Positions 9,230 through 20,982 of a stretch of DNA of 64,000 nucleotides are shown here, piece after piece. The notes below the pieces were generated by a model. The model saw only the letters and a program-made list of their open reading frames with translations. It ran no database searches and was not told the DNA's origin. The stretch spans positions 186,001 to 250,000 of the forward strand of contig NZ_JANHAU010000002.1 in assembly GCF_024464185.1 (NCBI RefSeq). Reading direction: 5' to 3'. The position numbers and the translations under genes were made by a program. Source of the DNA: Haloarchaeobius salinus (GTDB lineage Archaea > Halobacteriota > Halobacteria > Halobacteriales > Natrialbaceae). The stretch's first letter is position 1. Each line of letters begins with the position of its first letter.

Positions 9230-9239
9230 TATTTAAAAC
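9230..9239 (-). promoter_or_regulatory. TATA box for the LURP-one-like gene
   Basis: GTTTTAAATA on the minus strand lies 24 nt before the ATG at 9206, a leaderless-type spacing. Confidence 0.6.
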
Positions 9240-9320
9240 CTCACATCGTCGCCGCCGACTCGACGCGAGTCCACCCGGAACCGACACCCTAAGGGTCGTC
9301 CCGCCCCAGGCTATGACCAG

Positions 9321-12314
<2,994 letters not shown>

Positions 12315-12328
12315 GCACGGCCCGACGG

Positions 12329-12440
12329 TTCAAGTACGAAGCGGGGGCCAGACCCGCCGTGACCTGACCGTCGTCCTCCGACGGGGAGCGAGTGTGCGAC
12401 ACGTCGTCGGGGGCAGCCCCGAGTGTCGCCTGTTCGCCAC
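12329..12440 (+). repeat. Intergenic repeat element, copy A (candidate structured RNA)
   Basis: A 112-bp element starting 15 bp after uvrA. It shares three blocks with the copy at 29754-29868: TTCAAGTACGAAGCGGGGGC at the start, GTGTGCGAC at 12392, and GTCGCCTGTTCGCCAC at the end. Predicted hairpins are GCGGG/CCCGC early, CCGTCG/CGACGG in the middle and GCGACAC/GTGTCGC around the second and third blocks. It may be a small RNA or a mobile-type intergenic repeat. TTCAAGTA could alternatively be a TATA-like box of a promoter. It has no coding character. Confidence 0.6.
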
Positions 12441-12469
12441 ATCCGAGCCGTGCGGGCGCTACATCGTCC

Positions 12470-12477
12470 TATATATA
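12470..12477 (+). promoter_or_regulatory. TATA box for the sulfatase-like gene
   Basis: TATATATA lies 73 nt before the ATG at 12550. A transcript starting about 25 nt downstream would have a leader of roughly 45 nt. Confidence 0.55.
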
Positions 12478-12549
12478 CCGGGCCCGACAGCTATTTTGCA
12501 CCCCATCCGCTACAGATAGGCGAATAGCCGGGGTTCCGGCCAGCCACGC

Positions 12550-13971
12550 ATGTCAGGGGACACACGATCCACCGTTCTGATAACCGTCGATTCGCTGCGA
12601 GCGGACGCACTCGACCTGACATCCGACTCGTCGCACACCCCGGCACTGCGGGACCTCGCCGGACGGGCGACCGTGTTCGAGAACGCCTTCGCGCAGGGGA
12701 ACTGGACGCCCTTTTCCTTCCCGAGCATCCTCGGCGGCGCACCGGTGTTCGCCGACGGGCCACGCATCGGCGTCGGGAACGGCCCGACGCTCGCCGAGAC
12801 CCTCGGCCGGTCCGGCCTCGCAACGGGGGGCTTCAACGCCTCGAACGGCTTCCTCACCGCGTACTGGGGCTACGACCGCGGTTTCGAGGAGTTCGAGACG
12901 TACCACGCGGAGGCGTCCAACCCGGCGAGCAAGTTCCTCTCGGCGCACCCGACCTGGCAGGCGTGGGCGCAGTTCGCCACCCAGCCGTTCCGCGCGGCCT
13001 ACCGCCGACTGCGGGGCCAGGAGAGCTATCCCGCCGAGAACACCTCCCGGATGCGCGACGTGGAGAACGCCGCCATCTCGTTCATCGAGGAGGCCGACGG
13101 CGAGTTCTTCTGCTGGATCCACTACATGGACACCCACACGCCGTACGTCCCCGCGCCGGTGAACGTCCGGGCGGTCACCGACGAGGACTACGGCACCCTC
13201 CGGATGCTCAGCCCGCACCTCCGGACGGGGCTCGGTCGGGAGGTCGGTCCGGAGACGCTCGCCGACCTGCGGACGCTCTACCGCGCCGCCACCCACCAGG
13301 TCGACGGGAGCATCGGCCGGGTGCTCGACGCGCTCGAACGCGAGGGCATCCGCGACGAGACGACGGTCGTCGTCGCGGGCGACCACGGCGAGGAGTTCCT
13401 GGAGCACGGCCACCTCTCGCACTACCCGAAGCTCTACCGCGAGCTGACGCACGTGCCGTTCATCGTCGACGCCCCGGAGACGCCGGGCCGCCGGGTCGAC
13501 GAGCCGGTCGCGCTCGACGCCATCCCGCCGACGCTGTGTGACCTCCACGGCGTCCAGCGTCCCGAGGGGTTCACCGCCGACAGTCTCGTCCCGACCGTTC
13601 GGGACGGCGAGGAACCCGGGGCCGCACCGATCGTCTCCGTGACGGTTCGTGGCGACTCGGTCACCCAGCAGCCCATCCCGCGGAACCTCGGCGACGGCGA
13701 CACCGTCGTGAGTGTCCGCGACGACCGCTGGACGTACATCGAGTGCCCGGCGGCCGACGAGCGCGAGCTGTACGACCGGACCGTCGACCCCGAGGAGCAG
13801 GAGAACCGATGGCCCGAGGCGTCCGACGAGGACGGTGTCGCCGCGCTCTGCCGGGCCGCCGAGCGGCGGCTCGACGCGCTGGCGACCGTCGCCGGCGAGC
13901 GTGACACCGAGGACGACGAGGCCGTCCCCGAGGAGCTGGAGGACCGCCTCAGCGCGCTGGGGTACCGCTAG
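12550..13971 (+). CDS. Sulfatase-fold hydrolase
   Basis: Alkaline-phosphatase/sulfatase superfamily enzyme of 473 residues. The metal-binding start VLITVDSLRADAL (residues 9-21), the mid-protein HYMDTHTPYVP and the GDHGEEFLEHGH motif are all present. The position equivalent to the sulfatase C/S-x-P-S-R nucleophile reads SFPSI (S56-I60), so there is no Cys for formylglycine, and the usual Arg is replaced by Ile. It could be a Ser-type sulfatase or a phosphodiester or phosphoglycerol-type hydrolase. No signal peptide is visible, so it is probably cytoplasmic. Substrate unknown; haloarchaeal relatives often sit in surface-glycan loci, but no glycosyltransferases are nearby here. Confidence 0.83.
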   Translation: MSGDTRSTVLITVDSLRADALDLTSDSSHTPALRDLAGRATVFENAFAQGNWTPFSFPSILGGAPVFADGPRIGVGNGPTLAETLGRSGLATGGFNASNGFLTAYWGYDRGFEEFETYHAEASNPASKFLSAHPTWQAWAQFATQPFRAAYRRLRGQESYPAENTSRMRDVENAAISFIEEADGEFFCWIHYMDTHTPYVPAPVNVRAVTDEDYGTLRMLSPHLRTGLGREVGPETLADLRTLYRAATHQVDGSIGRVLDALEREGIRDETTVVVAGDHGEEFLEHGHLSHYPKLYRELTHVPFIVDAPETPGRRVDEPVALDAIPPTLCDLHGVQRPEGFTADSLVPTVRDGEEPGAAPIVSVTVRGDSVTQQPIPRNLGDGDTVVSVRDDRWTYIECPAADERELYDRTVDPEEQENRWPEASDEDGVAALCRAAERRLDALATVAGERDTEDDEAVPEELEDRLSALGYR

Positions 13972-14023
13972 TCCCCGGCCGCTGGCACCCGAGGTTTTTG
14001 TCCGGGGGCGCGTATCCCGAGCC

Positions 14024-14980
14024 ATGCAGTTCGTCGCACTGGACGATGCGCTCCTGACCGTCGACGACGGGACGGTGACCGCCCGGTACGCCGGCCACGA
14101 GTTCGAGTGCGTGGCCGCCGGCCCGGACCGCGTCTTCGCCGGGACGTTCGATGCCGGCCTGTACCGCCACGAGGTGGGGGACAACGAGGCCGGCTGGCAT
14201 CGCGTCGGCGAGTCACTCCCCGACTCGGTGACGGCGGTCGCCCTCGACCCACACGACCCCGACGGCGTCTGGGTCGGCACGGAGCCGAGCCGGGTGTTCC
14301 ACTCCGGCGACGGCGGCGATTCCTGGACCGAGCGTCCCGGGCTCACGGACCTGCCGTCCGCCGACGAGTGGTACTTCCCGCCGCGGCCCGACACACACCA
14401 CGTCCGCTGGCTCGAACCGGACCCGCACCGCGAGAACCGTCTCTACGTCGGCATCGAGGCGGGCGCGCTGGTCGTCACCGACGACGGCGGCGAGACGTGG
14501 ACCGAACGCCCGGGCGGCAGTCGTCGGGACAACCACCAGCTCGCGACACACCCCGACGCAGCCGGACGGGTGTACAGCGCGGCCGGCGACGGCTACGCCG
14601 AGAGCACCGACCACGGCCGGACGTGGACACAGCCCCAGTCCGGCCTCGACCACCGGTACTGCTGGAGCGTCGCGGTCGACCCGGAGCGACCGGACCTCCG
14701 GGTGGTCTCGGCGGCCACCGGCGCGTCGCAGGCTCACCGCGCGGGGACCGCCGAGAGCTACGTCTACCGGAAGGAGGGCGACGACCCGTGGGAGGTGGCG
14801 ATGGACGGACTGCCAGAGCCCGAGGGGTTCCGGCGGCCGGTGCTCGCGCCGGCAGGTCCGGGGACGTTCCTCGCGGCGGCCGACGACGGGCTCTATCGCA
14901 GTACGGACGCTGGTCGCTCGTGGAGGCAGGCGGTATCGTGGGACGAGACCGGACCGGTGCGCGGACTCGCGGTCCGGTGA
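14024..14980 (+). CDS. Asp-box (BNR) repeat beta-propeller protein
   Basis: Protein of 318 residues with at least four Asp-box motifs: SGDGGDSWTE, TDDGGETWTE, TDHGRTWTQ and TDAGRSWRQ. These mark a sialidase- or photosystem-stability-factor-like propeller. No signal peptide is seen and no sialidase Arg triad can be assigned, so an enzymatic role is not supported. The start at 14024 (MQFVALDDALL) follows a T-rich promoter-like stretch (about 13994-13999) at leaderless distance; the frame is open further upstream only by overlap with the sulfatase gene. It follows that gene closely but probably has its own promoter. Confidence 0.8.
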   Translation: MQFVALDDALLTVDDGTVTARYAGHEFECVAAGPDRVFAGTFDAGLYRHEVGDNEAGWHRVGESLPDSVTAVALDPHDPDGVWVGTEPSRVFHSGDGGDSWTERPGLTDLPSADEWYFPPRPDTHHVRWLEPDPHRENRLYVGIEAGALVVTDDGGETWTERPGGSRRDNHQLATHPDAAGRVYSAAGDGYAESTDHGRTWTQPQSGLDHRYCWSVAVDPERPDLRVVSAATGASQAHRAGTAESYVYRKEGDDPWEVAMDGLPEPEGFRRPVLAPAGPGTFLAAADDGLYRSTDAGRSWRQAVSWDETGPVRGLAVR

Positions 14981-15004
14981 GCACGGCCGCCCAGCGCGGC
15001 TGAC

Positions 15005-15895
15005 TCAGACGGTCGTCCGCTCCTCGTCGAGGACGGTCAGTTCGTCGTCCACGGTGAGCGTCAGCGTCTCGTCGTCCAGCGTGACCGAGACCGAGACGCG
15101 GAGCGGGTCGCGCCCGGTGACGGTCGAAGCCTCGGCGCTCACCCACTCCAGCTCCCACAGCGGCGTCTCTCGCGTGTCGATGGCGTGGTCGTAGTGGAAG
15201 GCGACGACGGCCGGATGCGACATGAGCGCGAGTCCGACGTCGGTGAACCAGCCCGCGCCACAGCGCTCGCAGTCGTACCGGACGAACGCCTCGAACGGCC
15301 CGTCGACGAGCCAGTCCGGGGAGTCGTCGCTCTCGCCGTCGATGACCCAGCGGTCCATCCGGCCGTCGCAGCGCGTACAGAAGCCGAGTTCGGCGGTGCT
15401 GTGGTTCCGTATCGCCCAGCGGTGGGCGACGTCGACGGCCTCCTCGGGTGTGCAGTCGTAGAGTGCACCCGGCGGGACCTCGACCTGCGCGAAGTCCTCC
15501 CCGCAGTCGGGGCAGGTGATGTCGACCCGTGTCTCGTCGAACGTCGCCGTCATCGTCGAGCCGCAGTCGATGCAGGTGGCGTCCATCTCGACCGGGTCGG
15601 CGTCGATGCCCTTCGTGTAGCCGCCGGAGAGGATGGCACCGCCGACCCGTGCGCCCTCGCGGGTGAGCGCGTAGCCGTCGTCGCGCTCCGTGACGAACCG
15701 GTCGGTGAGCTTGCCGAGGTGGTAGTTGAACTGGCCGGTGTCGCGCATTCCGACGCGGTCGTTGAGTTCGCTGAACGACAGCGGTTCGTCGGCCTCGAGC
15801 AGAGCCTCTAGCGTGCGGACCCTGGCCTCGTGGGCCACCAGCCCGAACGCCTCGTCCGGCGGGAGCCGTTCGACGACGATGTCGGAGTCGCTCAT
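15005..15895 (-). CDS. ArsR-type HTH regulator with double zinc ribbon
   Basis: Haloarchaeal transcriptional regulator, 296 residues. The N-terminal winged helix (about residues 12-85) carries EARVRTLEALLEAD and FNYHLGKLTDRFV. Two cysteine pairs follow (CIDCGS, CPDCGED), then a second zinc-binding module (CTRCDGR, CERCGAG) and a C-terminal beta-rich region (VSVSVTLDDETLTLTV). It probably binds DNA through the HTH; the ligand or signal is unknown. The same architecture occurs in a paralogue at 55782-56690. It is convergent with the Asp-box gene and stands alone. Confidence 0.85.
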   Translation of the reverse strand: MSDSDIVVERLPPDEAFGLVAHEARVRTLEALLEADEPLSFSELNDRVGMRDTGQFNYHLGKLTDRFVTERDDGYALTREGARVGGAILSGGYTKGIDADPVEMDATCIDCGSTMTATFDETRVDITCPDCGEDFAQVEVPPGALYDCTPEEAVDVAHRWAIRNHSTAELGFCTRCDGRMDRWVIDGESDDSPDWLVDGPFEAFVRYDCERCGAGWFTDVGLALMSHPAVVAFHYDHAIDTRETPLWELEWVSAEASTVTGRDPLRVSVSVTLDDETLTLTVDDELTVLDEERTTV

Positions 15896-15954
15896 GTGTG
15901 CCAGTTCACGGACCCGGATAAAGAGAGTTGGTGGCTGTCCGGCCTCAGAGACGG

Positions 15955-16614
15955 CTACTCGTCGGCGTCGCCGACCGCACTCGCGAGCACGTCCCGTGCG
16001 CCCTCGATCTCCTCGGGGATGATGGTGTGGCCCATCCCCTCGAAGATCTGCTCGGTCACGTCCGCGCCGAGGTCGGAGAGCACGTCGCGGGTCTCGTGGA
16101 CGCGCTCCTTCGGGATGTGCGGGTCGTTCGAGTCACAGCCGAGGTAGACGGGCGTGCCGTCGAGGTCGCCGTCGTAGTCTCGGGGGGTCCCTTCGGGTCC
16201 GATGAGGCCGCCGCTGAAGGCGACGAGGCCGCCGAACCGGGTCGCGTTCCGGGCGACGTACTCGCTGGCGAGGCAGGCCCCCTGCGAGAAGCCGAGGAGG
16301 ACGACCCGCTCGCGCGGGACACCGGCGTCCACGGCGCGCTCGACCGTCTCGTCCACGAGCTCGAGCGCCGAGGAGAGGTGTGGCTCGTTGTTCGCCATGT
16401 CGGCCATGAACGAGTACGGGTACCAGGTGTTGCCGGCGGCCTGCGGGCCGAGCCACGCCACGTCGGACACGTCGAGCTCGTCCGCGAGGGTGAGCACGCT
16501 CCGGGCCATCGCGCCCCGGCCGTGGAGCGCGACGACGGCGGCGCGGGCATCCTCGAGCGGTGCGCCGGTCGTCAGCACCTGCGGGTCGGCGTGTGGGCCG
16601 TCGACCATCGTCAC
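15955..16614 (-). CDS. Phospholipase/carboxylesterase-like alpha/beta hydrolase (MhqD-like)
   Basis: Serine hydrolase of about 219 residues. The oxyanion region VVALHGRGA, nucleophile elbow GFSQG, acid in the CDSNDPH region and catalytic His in GMGHTI are visible. The first start is a GTG at 16614 that overlaps the stop of the dioxygenase gene by four bases; the ATG at 16608 is an alternative. The overlap implies co-translation with the ring-cleaving dioxygenase. In Bacillus, MhqD (this hydrolase type) and MhqO (the dioxygenase type) are co-regulated in quinone detoxification. The same pathway role is inferred here, not shown. Confidence 0.85.
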   Translation of the reverse strand: MTMVDGPHADPQVLTTGAPLEDARAAVVALHGRGAMARSVLTLADELDVSDVAWLGPQAAGNTWYPYSFMADMANNEPHLSSALELVDETVERAVDAGVPRERVVLLGFSQGACLASEYVARNATRFGGLVAFSGGLIGPEGTPRDYDGDLDGTPVYLGCDSNDPHIPKERVHETRDVLSDLGADVTEQIFEGMGHTIIPEEIEGARDVLASAVGDADE

Positions 16615-17615
16615 CGCTCACCCGGGGTTCGGTCGCCACCGACACCGCCGTCGGTCAGCTGTGTCGCCGCGTCGAGGTCCAGTGGGGGGAGGCTCGCCTC
16701 GATGCGCTCGCGGTCGTCGGCGAGCCACGGCGGGAGCTTCAGCTCGCTGCCGAGGGTCTCGACGTCCTCGTCGGCGGTGAAGCCGGGGCCGTCGGTCGCG
16801 ATCTCGAACAGGATGCCACCGGGCTCGCGGTAGTAGATGGACTGGAAGTACTGGCGGTCCTTCTGCTCGGTGACGCGCTGGCCGGCGTCCTGCAGCGTCT
16901 CCCGCCACGTGAGCTCGGTCTCGGAGTCGGGCGTGCGGAAGGCGACGTGGTGGACGGTGCCCGCACCGGGACGGGCGGCCGGCGCGTCGGGCCGGTCGAG
17001 CACGTCCACGACGCCCGCGCGGTCGGGCACCTCGTAGCGGGTGCGGTCGCCGACGGTGTCCGTGGCCTCGTAGCCCATCGTCGCGAGCACGTCGGCGGTC
17101 GCCTCGGGGTCGGTCGGGAGCAGCGTCACACCGGCGAAACCGCGCAGGGCGTGCTCGGCGGGGACTGGCCCGTCGCCCCACGGCTCGACCGCGCCGTCGT
17201 CGTGCGGGTCCTCGCCGAAGACGAGTTCGAGCGGCTGGCCGTCCGGGTCGCGGAACGGCAGGACGGTCTCGCCGAAGCGTTCGACGGGCTCGGTCACGTC
17301 GGCGTCGGTCTCCGCGAGCCGTCCCTGCCAGTACGACAGCGAGCCCTCGGGGGCGCGGAACGCCGTCGCGCTCGTCATGCCCTTCCCGACGCGGCCCTGT
17401 CGTGTCTCACCGAAGGGGAAGAACGTCATCGCCGTGCCCGGCGTGCCAGTCTCGTCGCCGTAGTAGAGGTGGTACGTGGTCACGTCGTCGAAGTTGACCG
17501 TCTGCTTGACCATGCGGAGGCCGAGGGTGTCGGTGTAGAACGCGACGTTCTCGGCGGGGTCCGCCGCGACGGCCGTCACGTGGTGGATGCCGTGGAGTCT
17601 GTCCGTGTCGGTCAT
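16611..17615 (-). CDS. VOC-family ring-cleaving dioxygenase (MhqO/PcpA-like)
   Basis: Extradiol-type dioxygenase of the vicinal-oxygen-chelate fold, 334 residues, with two tandem VOC modules. Metal ligands are suggested by GIHHVTAVA near the N terminus, VHHVAFRT in the second module and the Glu of GGILFEIATD near the C terminus. The family opens hydroquinone-type rings. The start at 17615 (MTDTDRLHGIHH) is chosen because it gives the family N terminus; a 14-residue upstream extension lacks similarity. It overlaps by four bases with the downstream hydrolase gene, so the pair forms a two-gene operon. Confidence 0.87.
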   Translation of the reverse strand: MTDTDRLHGIHHVTAVAADPAENVAFYTDTLGLRMVKQTVNFDDVTTYHLYYGDETGTPGTAMTFFPFGETRQGRVGKGMTSATAFRAPEGSLSYWQGRLAETDADVTEPVERFGETVLPFRDPDGQPLELVFGEDPHDDGAVEPWGDGPVPAEHALRGFAGVTLLPTDPEATADVLATMGYEATDTVGDRTRYEVPDRAGVVDVLDRPDAPAARPGAGTVHHVAFRTPDSETELTWRETLQDAGQRVTEQKDRQYFQSIYYREPGGILFEIATDGPGFTADEDVETLGSELKLPPWLADDRERIEASLPPLDLDAATQLTDGGVGGDRTPGER

Positions 17616-17728
17616 ACCGAACCGTAGGCGTCCGGCGGGGAAATAGCGTGTGGACAACTGCGTCGGCAGGTTACACCCGTGTCACGTGGGCGCTGGAGCG
17701 ACGGGACGACCGTAGCGCGTGGGCGGAC

Positions 17729-18220
17729 TCACAGGCTGGTCCGCATCTCGACCACGTCGCCCTCGACGCCGTCGGCGAACTCGTGGCGGTGGGTGGTCAC
17801 GCGCTCGTAGCCCCGGTGCTCGTAGAAGCCGGCGGCGTTCGCCGAGGCCCAGCACGCCGCCGCAGTCGTGCCAGCCTCGCGGAGGCGCTCGTGGAGTGCG
17901 TCGAGCAGGGCGGTTCCGACGCCCTCGCCCGCCCGGTCCGGGTCGACGTACAGCGCGGTCACCTCGCCGTCGACGTCGGCGACGAGGTGGTCGCGGCGCT
18001 CCGGGAGGGCGGTGCCGAACCCGACGACGGTGCCGTGGTCGGTCTCCGCGACGAGGAACGTGTCCTCGCCGTCGAACTCGTAGTCGTCGACGCTCCGGCC
18101 GGCGTGCCAGGTGTCGACGACCGCGTCGTCGTACGCACGCGGGCCACGCTCGGCGATTGCGGCCCGGTGGACCGAGAGGACGGCCTCGGCGTCGGCCGGC
18201 GACGCCGGTCTGACGTGCAT
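17729..18220 (-). CDS. GNAT-family N-acetyltransferase
   Basis: Acetyl-CoA-dependent acetyltransferase of 163 residues. The N-terminal VRPASPADAEAVLSVHR, the strand VTALYVDPDRAGEGVGTALL with the acetyl-CoA pyrophosphate loop (RAGEGVG), and the C-terminal ANAAGFYEHRGYERV are classic GNAT elements. The acceptor substrate cannot be predicted. It is flanked by the dioxygenase operon and the copper cluster, with which it has no obvious functional link. Confidence 0.88.
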   Translation of the reverse strand: MHVRPASPADAEAVLSVHRAAIAERGPRAYDDAVVDTWHAGRSVDDYEFDGEDTFLVAETDHGTVVGFGTALPERRDHLVADVDGEVTALYVDPDRAGEGVGTALLDALHERLREAGTTAAACWASANAAGFYEHRGYERVTTHRHEFADGVEGDVVEMRTSL

Positions 18221-18279
18221 GGCTGTCCGTAGAACTGTCCGATGTGATTACCTACCGGTTCCGCAGAAACAGCTGTCCG

Positions 18280-18516
18280 TCAGCGCGGGCGCAGGTTGCC
18301 GTAGTGGCGCATCGCGGCCACGACGAGCACGAGCAGGGCCGTGAACACCAGCGCGACCGGGACGTAGCCGGTCGTGAGCGCGCCGGTGCCGACGGTCGCG
18401 AACACGACGGCGGCCGTCAGCAGGAACGCCACGAGGAGCCCGAGTGCGCCGGCGATCCAGAGGATGCGCTCTTCGGTCGGGAGTCCATCGTTCGTCTGCT
18501 TCGGGTACTGAGTCAT
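18280..18516 (-). CDS. Small two-helix membrane protein at the end of the copper cluster
   Basis: Protein of 78 residues with two predicted membrane helices (about residues 19-42 and 48-68) and a basic C terminus (RHYGNLRPR). The start at 18516 (MTQYPKQTNDG) is preferred over upstream ATGs because the product then begins with a short polar segment. It lies 45 bp downstream of the P-type ATPase on the same strand and could be a fourth member of that operon. I do not recognise the family; a role in oxidase assembly would be a guess from position only. Confidence 0.65.
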   Translation of the reverse strand: MTQYPKQTNDGLPTEERILWIAGALGLLVAFLLTAAVVFATVGTGALTTGYVPVALVFTALLVLVVAAMRHYGNLRPR

Positions 18517-18560
18517 ACCAGTAGATACGCGGTCCACGTATAAACCCGGTCCCGAGATTT

Positions 18561-20975
18561 TCACTCCGTGGGAACGAGCGACCGCGCCGAGTTCAGCACC
18601 ACGAGGGCGCTGCTGGACCCCATCGCCAGCGCGGCGAACAGCGGGTTCAGGAGTCCGGTCGCGGCCAGCGGGATGGCGACCGCGTTGTAGCCGAAGGCCC
18701 AGGTTAGGTTCTCGCGGACGCGTCGTCTGGTCGCGGTGGCCACGTCGAACAGCACGGGGACCGCGTCGAGGCGTCCATCGGTCACGACCGCGTCGGCCGC
18801 CTCGGCCGCCAGTCCGCCGCTCCCCGCGATGGCGACGCCGACGTCGGCCGCGGCGAGCGCGGGTGCGTCGTTGTCGCCGTCGCCGACCATCGCGACGGTG
18901 CCCCGGGAGCGGAGTCGCTGGACTGCGGCGACCTTCCCGTCCGGCGGGACACCGGCGAACACCTCGTCGACGTCCGGGTGGTCGCGGAACCGTTCGGCGG
19001 CGGCACCGTCGTCCCCAGTCAGGACCACCACGGAGCGGCCGTCGGCGGCGAGCGTACGGACCGTCTCGTCCCAGTCGTCGCGCGGCCGGTCGGTGACGGC
19101 GAGGACGCCACGGCAGCGACCGTCCCAGCCGACGAGCACCGGGACACCGCCGTCGGCCGCGACCGCGTCGGCGCGCTCGCGGAACCGGTCGGAGACGGTG
19201 AGTCCCTCCGTTTCCAGCAGGTCGCGGTTGCCGACGACGGTCCGCTCGCCATCGACCTCGCCGACGACGCCCGTGGGACGCACGTCGACGGCCGTGGCGG
19301 GGTCGTCCCAGTCGTCGGTGGCCTCGCCCCGTGCAGGGGGTGCTGGCTCGCCGCCGTCCGCCGCGACGTCGTCGCCCGCGCGCTCCGACCGCACGCCCTC
19401 GCCGGCGGCGAACGCGACGACGGCGTCGGCGACGGGGTGGTTCGAGTAGCGCTCCAGCGCGGCGGCGCGGGCGAGGACAGGGTCGTCGTCGGCCTCGACG
19501 CCGGTGACGGTCATCTCGCCGCTGGTCAGCGTCCCCGTCTTGTCGAGCGCGACCACGTCGACCTCGGGGAGCACCTCGAAGACGGTCTCCGAGGCGACGA
19601 CGACGCCCGACTCGGCGGCGCGCTGGATGCCCGCGGCGACGGCCAGCGGCGTCGCGAGCCCGAGCGCACAGGGACAGGCGACGACGAGCACGGTCAGTCC
19701 GACGAGCAGGGCTCGCGTGAGGGTGCCGCCGAAGACGAGCGTGCCGGCGGCGACCAGCACCGCGAGGGCCGTCACCGTCGGCACGAACACCGTCGCCAGC
19801 CGGTCCGCGAGTCGCTGGACACCCGGGCGGGCGCTCTGGACCTCCCAGAGCAGGCCGACGATGCGGTCGAGCGTGCTCGTCGCGTCCTCGCTCACCGCCA
19901 CGACGAGCGGCGTGTCCGTGACGACCGAACCGCCGACGACCGCGTCGCCCTCGCGCTTCGTCACCGGGAGCGACTCCCCAGTGACGAGCGCCTCGTCGAC
20001 GGCGGCGACGCCCTCGACGACGGTGCCGTCGAGCGGGACGCGCTCGCCCGGCCGGACGAGTAGCTCGGAGCCGGGGGCCACGTCCTCGACCGGGAGCGTG
20101 CGGCCGTCGCGGAGGCGGGCCTCCTCGACCGACGCCGCGGTGAGGTCAGACAGCAGCGAGACGACCGAGCGCTTCACGCGGTCCTCGTAGTAGTTGCCGG
20201 CGCTGACGACGAGCACGATGGCGACGGTCACGTCGAAGTAGACGTCGATGCCGCCGGTGAGCATCACGGCGGTGCTGTAGACGTACGCGCTCGTCGCCGC
20301 GAGCGAGACGAGCAGGTCCATGTTCGGCTGGCCCGCCCGCAGGCTCACGTACGCCCCGCGCAGGAGGGTGAAGCCGCTGTAGAACAGCACGACGCTCGTG
20401 AACAGCCAGATCTGTGCGAGCAGGTAGAGCCGGCCGAACGAGCCGAAGTCGACGACCGGCGCGAAGCCGAAGTGCTGCGGGTAGATGAACAGCACGTACC
20501 ACAGCATCGTCATCATGCCGAAGAAGCCGCCGCCGACGAGGAACGTCGCGGTCGGGGAGTCGGGCTCGCGGTCGTCGTCGAGCCCCCGCTCGCGCGCCTC
20601 GTAGCCCGCCGTCGAGACAGCGTCGGGCAGGTCGCCCGCGTCGACGGTGGCGGGGTCGTAGACGAGCTTCATCGTGTCCGTCGCGTAGCTCGCAGACGCG
20701 CCCTCGACGCCGGGGTGGTCGGTGGCGGTCGCCTCGAGGAACAGCTCGCAGGTCGCACAGTGCATCCCGTCGACCGACAGGTAGCAGACCTCGCCGTCGG
20801 CGTCGTCCTCGCCCGCGTCGAGCAGCTCCTCGGGCGAGCGTTCGTCGATATCGTCGACGTCGTCCAGCGAGCGGGCGACGGCGAGACAGCCACGACAGCA
20901 GAACTTCCCCTCTACCTCGGAGTCGGTCACCGGGTCGGCGGGCAGGTCCAGGTCACAGAGTGTGCAGCCGGTCAT
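18561..20975 (-). CDS. Heavy-metal (copper) translocating P1B-type ATPase, CcoI/FixI-like
   Basis: Copper pump of 804 residues. The N terminus has an extra metal-binding region, CTLCDL (4-9) and FCCRGC (25-30), then an HMA domain with MHCATC (71-76). Eight membrane helices, the intramembrane CPC (434-436), the actuator VTGES, phosphorylation DKTGT (478-482), SNHPVADAV and hinge GDGDNDAPAL complete the family set. The cysteine-rich N terminus resembles ATPases that supply copper to terminal oxidases rather than export pumps. It is downstream of a SafE-like protein and divergent from the cbaDBAE oxidase genes, supporting a role in CuA/CuB assembly (inference). Confidence 0.92.
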   Translation of the reverse strand: MTGCTLCDLDLPADPVTDSEVEGKFCCRGCLAVARSLDDVDDIDERSPEELLDAGEDDADGEVCYLSVDGMHCATCELFLEATATDHPGVEGASASYATDTMKLVYDPATVDAGDLPDAVSTAGYEARERGLDDDREPDSPTATFLVGGGFFGMMTMLWYVLFIYPQHFGFAPVVDFGSFGRLYLLAQIWLFTSVVLFYSGFTLLRGAYVSLRAGQPNMDLLVSLAATSAYVYSTAVMLTGGIDVYFDVTVAIVLVVSAGNYYEDRVKRSVVSLLSDLTAASVEEARLRDGRTLPVEDVAPGSELLVRPGERVPLDGTVVEGVAAVDEALVTGESLPVTKREGDAVVGGSVVTDTPLVVAVSEDATSTLDRIVGLLWEVQSARPGVQRLADRLATVFVPTVTALAVLVAAGTLVFGGTLTRALLVGLTVLVVACPCALGLATPLAVAAGIQRAAESGVVVASETVFEVLPEVDVVALDKTGTLTSGEMTVTGVEADDDPVLARAAALERYSNHPVADAVVAFAAGEGVRSERAGDDVAADGGEPAPPARGEATDDWDDPATAVDVRPTGVVGEVDGERTVVGNRDLLETEGLTVSDRFRERADAVAADGGVPVLVGWDGRCRGVLAVTDRPRDDWDETVRTLAADGRSVVVLTGDDGAAAERFRDHPDVDEVFAGVPPDGKVAAVQRLRSRGTVAMVGDGDNDAPALAAADVGVAIAGSGGLAAEAADAVVTDGRLDAVPVLFDVATATRRRVRENLTWAFGYNAVAIPLAATGLLNPLFAALAMGSSSALVVLNSARSLVPTE

Positions 20976-20982
20976 GGCTCCC

